Source: Bacteroidales bacterium
Lineage (GTDB): Bacteria; Bacteroidota; Bacteroidia; Bacteroidales; UBA932
DNA length: 64,000 bases
Direction: 5' to 3'
NCBI GenBank assembly: GCA_017452265.1
Contig: JAFTMS010000010.1
Span: 1 to 64,000 of the forward strand
Numbering within the stretch: position 1 is the first letter of the stretch; each line of letters opens with the position of its first letter. The translations under genes were made by a program, and so were the position numbers. Below, one piece after another: positions 8,689 through 16,072 of the stretch. The notes under the pieces are model-generated. The model worked only from the letters and a program-made list of their open reading frames with translations. It did no database searches and was not told the DNA's origin.

Positions 8689-10446
8689 ATGAAAAGAATA
8701 TTATTCGCTATTGCGGCTCTTGCAGTCCTTGCTGCTGGATGTATGAAGGAGCAGCAGCCGGAAACTTCTTCTGATCCGGTAAATAAACCGGTAATCGTTG
8801 TTTCTGTTGCTCAGACAAAGGCGACGATTTCTCCTGTTGAAGGTACCGATCAGGGAAAATGTATCTGGCAGAACGGTGATCAGCTTGCGGTATATTATCA
8901 GAATTCAGATGCAACTGCAGGAGAGATTGTGAAATTTACCTATTCCGAAAATTTCGAAGACGGCTCGGCTAAGTTTGTGGCTGAGACGGCTCCGGCTGAT
9001 GGATATACGCCTGTAAGAGTGGCACATCCGGTGTCATCAGTGACTGAGACAGGATTCAGCCTTACGACAGAATTTACATATGACGCGTCAGATCCGGACA
9101 GACTTCCTCTGTATTTGCGCTCTGAAAACATTACAGTCAATGATGACGGCTCGCTTTCATCTCAGCTTCATCACAATGCCTCAGTGCTCAAGTTCACTCT
9201 TCATGATGTGCCGGCATATGCGGCAGGTCTTGCATTCGAGAGTGTGAGATATAAGGATGAATCCGGAGCTTTCGTTGAGAAAGGAGCTTCTGTTGCCTCA
9301 ACAACCACGGTCAAGACCGTTACACGTTTCCCATACAAGACCGGTTACACAGCCGATCCGGCATCTTCAGCAAATGACGTTACCTTGTATGTGGCTGCGG
9401 CTCACAGCTCATATCCATCCCGTGTATATCTTATTGACGGTGACGGTGACGAGGTTGAAGGTTCTGCAAAGACATTCAATGTGGCGGATGGAACAAAATG
9501 GATTTCTGCTGATGACTTCATCGAATTCAATACTCCGATAGACTTCAAGAAGTCGGAACTGCGTAAAGGATACATTATGATTAAGGGAGTTAAATGGGCA
9601 AAAGGTAATCTTCGTTATGACGCGGATGTTACTTCCGAGGGATTCCAGGCAGGTTGGAGTCTTACTCCTGAACAATGGGATTATATTGGATATGATGTAA
9701 AATCATCTACGATAGATGATAAGGAGTATACTTATAGCGAGGATGAGGCAGCGGAAATGAGAATTACCCGTAGTCAATCTCGTTTTGAACATTTCAATTG
9801 GGGTGGAATCGGTAAGTGGGCATTCACCATAACTGACTATCTGAAAGCTTCGCCAGTTAGTGAACAGAAGGATATTTCGGGTAAGATTTATTCTGACCAG
9901 GGAGGTACTACTGAAGTGACAGGTGATGCAAGATTTGCAACGGAAGGTGATTCAGCACCTGCATTGTATGGCGATTTGGCGTTTTGGGCTTCAAAAGGTG
10001 CGTATAGAATGCCAAATGAAACAGATATGACATCAATTCATAATCAGGCAACAAAAATGTTGGGCTGGTATGTTGTGGATGGGGTTAAAATCTGGGGATA
10101 TTTGTTTAGAAACCCGGAGCTCGGATATAATAGAGATACAGATGCCACAGCCAATGGTAATAAGGAATTTTCAGCAGCAGATCTGGAAACTGGTATGTTC
10201 TTCCCATGTGGAGGCCGTACGGCGGAAAGTAATCCAGATGCAGTAATCAATCAGAGAACGCAGATAGCATATTGGTCATCTAATTATCGAAAGCAGAATA
10301 ATGCAGGTACGAAATATTATGCTGCTTATTATTCCAATACACCTTCTCTGAAGATGCATACATCGTGGAACTCTACAAATTCTGCATGGTCTTGCGCCGC
10401 AGGCTTCATGATCCGTCCGGTTCTTGTGGAGGCTGCTGCCGAATAA
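8689..10446 (+). CDS. Fimbrillin/FISUMP-like lipoprotein, module copy 2
   Basis: A 585-residue lipoprotein (signal MKRILFAIAALAVLAAGC) paralogous to the protein at 5536. The start at 8689 follows a good GAGAGGAGGAA ribosome-binding site. The N-terminal half is fimbrillin-like (WQNGDQLAVYY; FTLHDVPAYAAG); the C-terminal half is FISUMP-like, from VKWAKGNLRYD through GDLAFWASKGAYRMP to AAGFMIRPV. The stretch FTLHDVPAYAAG is also found in the protein at 12954. From about 9590 to 10400 the DNA is visibly richer in A and T than the rest of the gene, suggesting that the FISUMP part has a different recent history. It pairs with the metallo-beta-lactamase gene 22 bases downstream. Confidence 0.7.
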   Translation: MKRILFAIAALAVLAAGCMKEQQPETSSDPVNKPVIVVSVAQTKATISPVEGTDQGKCIWQNGDQLAVYYQNSDATAGEIVKFTYSENFEDGSAKFVAETAPADGYTPVRVAHPVSSVTETGFSLTTEFTYDASDPDRLPLYLRSENITVNDDGSLSSQLHHNASVLKFTLHDVPAYAAGLAFESVRYKDESGAFVEKGASVASTTTVKTVTRFPYKTGYTADPASSANDVTLYVAAAHSSYPSRVYLIDGDGDEVEGSAKTFNVADGTKWISADDFIEFNTPIDFKKSELRKGYIMIKGVKWAKGNLRYDADVTSEGFQAGWSLTPEQWDYIGYDVKSSTIDDKEYTYSEDEAAEMRITRSQSRFEHFNWGGIGKWAFTITDYLKASPVSEQKDISGKIYSDQGGTTEVTGDARFATEGDSAPALYGDLAFWASKGAYRMPNETDMTSIHNQATKMLGWYVVDGVKIWGYLFRNPELGYNRDTDATANGNKEFSAADLETGMFFPCGGRTAESNPDAVINQRTQIAYWSSNYRKQNNAGTKYYAAYYSNTPSLKMHTSWNSTNSAWSCAAGFMIRPVLVEAAAE

Positions 10447-10468
10447 AATCATCAGAATATTTTTCTAA

Positions 10469-11842
10469 ATGAAGAATATATTTAAATACAGTTACGCGAT
10501 CATGGGAGCAGCGGCATCGCTGCTGCTCTCTTGCAACAAGCCTGACAATGGCGGCGCTACAGGGGGCGGCAGCGAAGAAAAACCCGGTGTCGGGACTCCT
10601 GTAGTGGATGAACGCGGCCCCTTCGACAATGAGATAGGCAAGACGCTCTCTCCATGGACAGAGGGTTGTCTCGATATTCATGCAGTCAATTCCGGCCGTG
10701 GCGAATGCACGTTCTTCATCATGCCGGACGGTACGTCTCTCTGCTGCGATGCCGGTGAAATCACAAAGGATGGCAGCGAAGCGTCAGGAGACCACCCGCG
10801 CGTGGACCAGAAGCCGAATGCCAACACCCGTCCTTATGTGACGTATGCCAACTATATATCTCACTTCCTTCCCGACGGCAAGGACTATCTTGACTACATG
10901 CTCATGACCCATTTCCATAACGACCATTTCGGAAGTCCTACAGACAAGAGCTACACTGAAGTGACACGTATGGGACTGACATGGCGTCAGTCAGGTATCA
11001 TGGCGCTATATGATATTGTCCCTTTCGACAAGATGATAGACAGGGCATATTCTCCGAGCGATACGAAGTATGACTTCGTGAAGGAGTCCGGTGTCAGCTA
11101 TTCTGCCGGCTATGACCAGTACGCCAATTTCATACAGTGGGCGAGGGCTTCAAAAGGTCTTAAGGTGGAGCGTGCAAAGCTCGGGTCGACTTCACAGATC
11201 CGGCTTGTGAACGATCCTTCGGCATATCCGGACTTTGCCGTTGAGGTGAACGCCGTCAACGGAAAGGTCAAGGGTGACGAATCGGAAGTGACCAAGGCTA
11301 TAGCTGAAAACGGCACCTCGATTTCGTTCATGATTTCATACGGCGGCTTCGATTATCTCACAAGCGGCGACGCCGGCACGAACACCGTGGTCGGTCGTCC
11401 GCTTGCAGATGTCATCAACAAGAAGATAGAGGCAATGAAGGCCCACCACCATTTCGCGTGGGATACGATGAGCGAGTACATCATGAATATCTATCAGCCT
11501 AAGGTCATCGTCAGCCAGAGTTTCTACGACCATCAGCCTGATATGGGCCATGAGTGGAAATGCTATGGAAATTCCTATGTGGACAAGACGAGCTACGAAT
11601 TCCAGAACGCATGGAAGTCCTATGGACAGGACAGCGACAAGAACTGGTATTTCACAAATATCCATCCTAAGACCTCCCAGATGTATCCGGATGAGGTGAT
11701 CAAGATGAAGTCGCTCAACGGTCACGTGGTCATCCGCGTTAAGGAGGGAGGCGACGAGTTCTATGTGTATGTGCTCGACGACACCGACTTTGAGTATAAA
11801 GTGGTTCAGATTGACGGTCCTTTCAGTTGTCATGCGGAGTAA
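10469..11842 (+). CDS. Metallo-beta-lactamase-fold secreted hydrolase, module copy 2
   Basis: A 457-residue lipoprotein (SLLLSC lipobox) with a low-complexity Gly/Glu linker after the lipidated cysteine. The hydrolase domain has DIHAVNSGRGECTFFIMPDG, T-H148-F-H150-N-D152-H153-FG, SGDAG and MKAHHHFAW, the same set as copies 1 and 3. The conserved SQSFYDHQPDMG near the C-terminus is shared with copy 3 and may contribute a further active-site residue. The 3' end overlaps the start of the glycerophosphodiesterase gene by 11 bases, so translation is probably coupled. A phosphodiesterase role is inferred from fold and neighbours. Confidence 0.78.
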   Translation: MKNIFKYSYAIMGAAASLLLSCNKPDNGGATGGGSEEKPGVGTPVVDERGPFDNEIGKTLSPWTEGCLDIHAVNSGRGECTFFIMPDGTSLCCDAGEITKDGSEASGDHPRVDQKPNANTRPYVTYANYISHFLPDGKDYLDYMLMTHFHNDHFGSPTDKSYTEVTRMGLTWRQSGIMALYDIVPFDKMIDRAYSPSDTKYDFVKESGVSYSAGYDQYANFIQWARASKGLKVERAKLGSTSQIRLVNDPSAYPDFAVEVNAVNGKVKGDESEVTKAIAENGTSISFMISYGGFDYLTSGDAGTNTVVGRPLADVINKKIEAMKAHHHFAWDTMSEYIMNIYQPKVIVSQSFYDHQPDMGHEWKCYGNSYVDKTSYEFQNAWKSYGQDSDKNWYFTNIHPKTSQMYPDEVIKMKSLNGHVVIRVKEGGDEFYVYVLDDTDFEYKVVQIDGPFSCHAE

Positions 11843-12941
11843 GAAGATCATAACCCTCATCCTGCCGGTCATGATGCTGGCAGGATGTGCAGAAAAAGCA
11901 CAGGATGAGCGTATCTTCATTGCTCACCGTGGCGTGAACATGCGTTACGTGGCGGCAGGAGAAAATTCCCTCGAAGCCATCCGTCTGGCAAGGCGGGCCG
12001 GCTTCAAGGCTATAGAGACTGATGTGAGGCTGACTGCGGACAGTGTTCTGGTGGCCATGCACGACCATACTCTCCGCCGCACATGCCTTAATCCTGACGG
12101 CAGCCGTGTGGACAAGTCTTTCGAGGTGAAGGATTTCACCATGGAGGAATTGAAGAGCAGATTCGTTCTCCGTGCCACAAAGGATGATATGCGCACACAG
12201 ATTCCGACTCTTGAGGAATATCTGAAGGTGTGCAAGGAAGAGGATATGCTCGTGTTCATAGAGCCTAAGCTCAAGGATTCCACCGGCCGTCATTACCTCG
12301 ACATCATGGCCTGTGCCGATACGATATTCGGGCGAGGGAACTACATCATCACATCGAACAATTTCGCCAACGGTGTCATCCGTGACTCCTTGAACGTCAA
12401 GGATGTGCCGCTTATGGGTATCCTTTATCAGACTACGTATGAGGACATCGCGCAGAAGCCTGATGTGATAATGGCCATAAGCACAAGCCGCTTCGCGCCG
12501 GAGGAATATGCTGCGAATGTCGTGCGTTCAAAGGCAGACGGTCTCCAGACCGAATCCCATGCAGACGATTTCGGACGTTTCGACATGATAAACAATGCGG
12601 ACATCGATTATGTGTCCACGGACTTCCTTGCTCCGGACTGGAACGGGCAGGGCGATGTGCTCCTTGCTGTCAAGGGGAAAGGTGTCGACAAGGCGCAGCA
12701 GGCTTCTCGGGAATGCGGCGCATTGCAGGCTGTCCCTTTTGGTGCCATATATCTTGAAATGGAGTTCAGCGGTTCTGCCAAGGTGACGCTGGCAGACCAG
12801 GAATTTGTTGCGGCGTCGGAGGGTGTGCGCAGCATAAGGCATCAGGTGCTTCTGTCGGACATGCTTCCGACGTTCGGGCTTGCTGAGATGTCCGATGATT
12901 TCTACATTGAAAAGATTACCATTCGTGTGGTTGCTTATTGA
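11832..12941 (+). CDS. Glycerophosphodiester phosphodiesterase lipoprotein (GDPD family)
   Basis: A 369-residue secreted lipoprotein (MMLAGC). The GDPD TIM-barrel signature is clear: IAHRG with H32-R33, then ENSLEAIRLARRAGFKAIE-T-D (E62, D64), MHDHTL and VFIEPK. Members hydrolyse glycerophosphodiesters to glycerol phosphate plus an alcohol, using a divalent metal. A C-terminal region of about 100 residues beyond the barrel looks beta-rich and may bind substrate. The start at 11832 (MRSKKIITLIL) lies inside the end of the upstream gene. With the glycerol-1-phosphate dehydrogenase and organophosphate antiporter under the same putative operator, it is the strongest indicator that the locus handles a glycerophosphate-containing substrate. 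Confidence 0.88.
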   Translation: MRSKKIITLILPVMMLAGCAEKAQDERIFIAHRGVNMRYVAAGENSLEAIRLARRAGFKAIETDVRLTADSVLVAMHDHTLRRTCLNPDGSRVDKSFEVKDFTMEELKSRFVLRATKDDMRTQIPTLEEYLKVCKEEDMLVFIEPKLKDSTGRHYLDIMACADTIFGRGNYIITSNNFANGVIRDSLNVKDVPLMGILYQTTYEDIAQKPDVIMAISTSRFAPEEYAANVVRSKADGLQTESHADDFGRFDMINNADIDYVSTDFLAPDWNGQGDVLLAVKGKGVDKAQQASRECGALQAVPFGAIYLEMEFSGSAKVTLADQEFVAASEGVRSIRHQVLLSDMLPTFGLAEMSDDFYIEKITIRVVAY

Positions 12942-12953
12942 GTTTAGAATAAA

Positions 12954-15900
12954 ATGATGAAAAAGACAATATTCATCGCCTCCCTTCTTGTGATGGCATC
13001 ATGCGCAATGGAAGAGGTGGCGGAACCTATGGAAAACAACGTGCCTCGCGTGACGACGGTCACCGTGGGTCTGCCTCAGACCAAGGTGGCAGTGAGCGAG
13101 ACTGACGGAAAGTGTACATGGGATGCGACGGACTGCATCGCCATCTATGACGCCTCTGCTTCGCAGTATGTGGAATTTGCTCTTACCGAAGGTGCCGGCA
13201 CAGGCACGGCTGTCTTCACAGCAGAAGGTGACGTCACGGTCGCCGATGGCGCAAGTATCGTATATCCTGCAGCTTATGCCTATGCGTACACAAAGGACGG
13301 TGAGGCAGTGATGACCATTCCGAACGTGGTGGACAAGGACTCCAAGGTGCCTGTCGTGATGACTGGCAATGTAGTTATGAAGGACGGCGTTCCGACGGGA
13401 ACCTTCTCGCATGTCAGCGGCGTGGTGAAGTTCACCCTTCATGACGTCCCTGCATATGCTGCAGGTCTTGTCATCAAGTCGGAGAGTTCTCTGTTGGCCG
13501 GTCCTTACGTAGATGGCAGGATTTCGTCCTCGACTGCCGCAAAGGCCATAAAGGTGAGGTTCCCATATAAGACAGGATATAACTACAGCACTGAAAACGA
13601 TGGTGCAGACGATCCCGACGATGCGGTAATCTTCGTCTCGCTTCCAGCCGGAGAATATACCGGGCTGCAGGTGTATCTTATTGACGGTGACGGAGATGTG
13701 ATTGAAGGAACTCAGAAGAATATAACGTCTGCCAGGCTTTCTGCCGGAGACTATGTGGTCATGCCTGTCCTCGACCTTAAGAAATCACAGCTCCGCAAGG
13801 ACTATGTAAAGGTCATTGGCGTGAAATGGGCCAAGGGCAATCTTGTGAGGGATGATTCAAACGCCTGGCATTCTGTCCGGACCGGCGTCGATGACGGCTT
13901 CCAGACCGGCTGGGGACTCCATGATGAGCAGTATAGGTTCATCAACTGGGACGGGTCAATCAGCACTTCAGGGTCATACACATATGATAACAGTTCTTTT
14001 TTTGACTTGTTTTCATGGGGTGGAATCGGCCGTTTTGCCGGTTATCATTCCGGGAGGCTTGTGCCGGATACGGCAAATTATGATATCTCGTGCAAGGTGT
14101 TCTGGGGATATGTGAATACAGATGCATTTGTCCCGGAAAAACTCACCTTACTGGACGGGGATGCCTGCTTTTCTTCGGAACTTGATTCTAAAGGAAATAC
14201 TGTCTATACAAAGGACGGAGAGACGAAATCTATTGCAGGAGATGTCGCATATTGGGCTTCTAAGGGTAAATATTGCATGCCGAACAAGGCCATTTTGAGT
14301 GAATTGTCACATCCGTCTACAAGCAAGGCCTCTTACCAGTATGGAAAGTATGTTAAAGACAATCACACGGTTTACGGGTATCTTTACACTACACCTCAAG
14401 GTGATGTCGTCAGAAGTAATGAGGAAGTGACCTTTACTGATGCTGATCTTGAATCCGGTCTCTTCCTGCCGATTACCGGACGACGGTCGAATACCGTAAA
14501 TAATAAAGTGATCAATCAAGGAACGCATGCTTTTTATCGGTCTTCGACTTTCGGTAACCCGTCTCATGCTACAGCTGGACAGGCGCATCCGGAATGTGCT
14601 ACCTCATTGTGGTTTAATGGCTCTAACCTGCCTGCATATGGATTCTCGCACGGGACATCAGTTGACGCGACTTCCGACTATTCTTCGATATGCACGCTTT
14701 CCAATGCTGCCGGTGGCTGCATCCGCCCCGTTCTTGTGGACGGCACCGTGACCGACGGTGATGTGGAACCGCTCAATACGGCTTTTTCAGCAGTGGTCGG
14801 TGCTCCTCTTCCTGAGTGGACGGAAGGCTGCCTCGACATTCATGCGATAAATTCGGGCCGCGGCGAATGCACCTTCTTCGTCCTTCCGGACGGCACTTCT
14901 CTTTGCGTCGATGCCGGTGAGATTCTTCCGACCGGCGGTGACCATCCTCATGTAGACCCGAAACCGGATGCGGACACACGTGCATATATGGTGTATGCCA
15001 ATTACATGAAGAAATATCTTCCGGGTTCGGAAACCACACTTGACTATATGCTGATGACACACTTCCATAATGACCATTTCGGAACGACGTATAATGATGT
15101 ATATCCTCTTGTCACACGCGGCAGCTACAGCTATCCTTATACGGGAATCATGGCCTTGTATGATGAAGTGCCGTTTGACAAGATCATAGACAGGGCGTAT
15201 GACGGTGATAAGAAATATGAGGAAGTAGTGCCGGGTACAGGGCAGGACTTCAGTCCCGGATATGGCTATTACGGACAGTTTGTCAGCTGGGCGAAAAAGG
15301 AGCATGGCATGGCTGTGGAGAGAGCTGAAAACGGTTCGACTGCCCAGCTCGCCCTTGTGAACAATCCTTCGGCTTATCCTGACTTCAAGATCCAGATCAA
15401 TGCCGTCAACGGTTATTACTGGAATGGTTCTGCATCCGTTGATGCCTATGACAGGACGAAAGGTCAGCCATATGAAAACGGCAACTCCATCTCCTTCCTG
15501 CTTTCATACGGAGAATTCGATTATCTGGCAAGCGGCGACGCCGGCACCAATACGAGTGTGGCTGCTCCTCTTGCTGCGTCCATAAACCGCAGGGTCGAGG
15601 CAATGAAGTCGCATCATCACTTCTCATGGAACGCGATGTCTTCGGATAACATGAAAATCTATCAGCCGAAGGTGATCGTGAGTCAGAGCTTCTACGACCA
15701 TCAGCCGGATATGGGACATAGCTGGTCACACGAAGGTGATGCCACTGATTACGCGGCCAGGTCAAGCAGCGAATTCCAGAAGGCCTGGGATGCTTACTCT
15801 GCGACGGACAAATACTGGTTCTTCACAAACATCCACAAGACTACTTCGTCCACATATCCTGATGAGGTGGCAAAGATGGCGGGAACGGACGGTCATGTGG

Positions 15901-16010
15901 TCATCAGAGTGGCTGAAGGCGGAGAATTCTTCTATGTGTATATGCTTGATGACACAGATTTCAACTACACGGTAAAAAACATACACGGACCTATATACTG
16001 TCATCAGTAA
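12954..16010 (+). CDS. Fimbrillin/FISUMP-metallo-beta-lactamase fusion lipoprotein, module copy 3
   Basis: A 1018-residue lipoprotein (ASLLVMASC) in which the two proteins encoded separately at 5536/7274 and 8689/10469 are joined in one chain. Residues about 25-280 are fimbrillin-like (WDATDCIAIYDAS; FTLHDVPAYAAG), about 285-600 FISUMP-like (VKWAKGNLVRD to GGCIRPVLVDG), and about 615-1018 the metallo-beta-lactamase domain with H703, H705, D707, H708, SGDAG and MKSHHHFSW. No second signal peptide remains at the junction, where the sequence FSAVVGAPLPEWTEGCLDIH replaces the lipobox region. Such a natural fusion argues that the separate partners act together on the cell surface. It is the last gene of operon A; 62 bases with an operator and promoter follow. 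Confidence 0.8.
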   Translation: MMKKTIFIASLLVMASCAMEEVAEPMENNVPRVTTVTVGLPQTKVAVSETDGKCTWDATDCIAIYDASASQYVEFALTEGAGTGTAVFTAEGDVTVADGASIVYPAAYAYAYTKDGEAVMTIPNVVDKDSKVPVVMTGNVVMKDGVPTGTFSHVSGVVKFTLHDVPAYAAGLVIKSESSLLAGPYVDGRISSSTAAKAIKVRFPYKTGYNYSTENDGADDPDDAVIFVSLPAGEYTGLQVYLIDGDGDVIEGTQKNITSARLSAGDYVVMPVLDLKKSQLRKDYVKVIGVKWAKGNLVRDDSNAWHSVRTGVDDGFQTGWGLHDEQYRFINWDGSISTSGSYTYDNSSFFDLFSWGGIGRFAGYHSGRLVPDTANYDISCKVFWGYVNTDAFVPEKLTLLDGDACFSSELDSKGNTVYTKDGETKSIAGDVAYWASKGKYCMPNKAILSELSHPSTSKASYQYGKYVKDNHTVYGYLYTTPQGDVVRSNEEVTFTDADLESGLFLPITGRRSNTVNNKVINQGTHAFYRSSTFGNPSHATAGQAHPECATSLWFNGSNLPAYGFSHGTSVDATSDYSSICTLSNAAGGCIRPVLVDGTVTDGDVEPLNTAFSAVVGAPLPEWTEGCLDIHAINSGRGECTFFVLPDGTSLCVDAGEILPTGGDHPHVDPKPDADTRAYMVYANYMKKYLPGSETTLDYMLMTHFHNDHFGTTYNDVYPLVTRGSYSYPYTGIMALYDEVPFDKIIDRAYDGDKKYEEVVPGTGQDFSPGYGYYGQFVSWAKKEHGMAVERAENGSTAQLALVNNPSAYPDFKIQINAVNGYYWNGSASVDAYDRTKGQPYENGNSISFLLSYGEFDYLASGDAGTNTSVAAPLAASINRRVEAMKSHHHFSWNAMSSDNMKIYQPKVIVSQSFYDHQPDMGHSWSHEGDATDYAARSSSEFQKAWDAYSATDKYWFFTNIHKTTSSTYPDEVAKMAGTDGHVVIRVAEGGEFFYVYMLDDTDFNYTVKNIHGPIYCHQ

Positions 16011-16013
16011 TAT

Positions 16014-16035
16014 TTGAAACGTTTTATTATATTTG
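16014..16035 (+). promoter_or_regulatory. Operator copy 2 and -7 box of operon B
   Basis: TTGAAACGTTTTA (16014-16026) is the reverse complement of the site at 437-449 upstream of susC. TATATTTG at 16028-16035 is a consensus -7 box starting two bases later, so a repressor bound here would block RNA polymerase. The gene that follows encodes a LacI-type DNA-binding domain, so autoregulation is likely (inference). Confidence 0.55.
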
Positions 16036-16072
16036 CAGTTCCTTATAGTGTTTATTAAAAGGTTATAATAGA

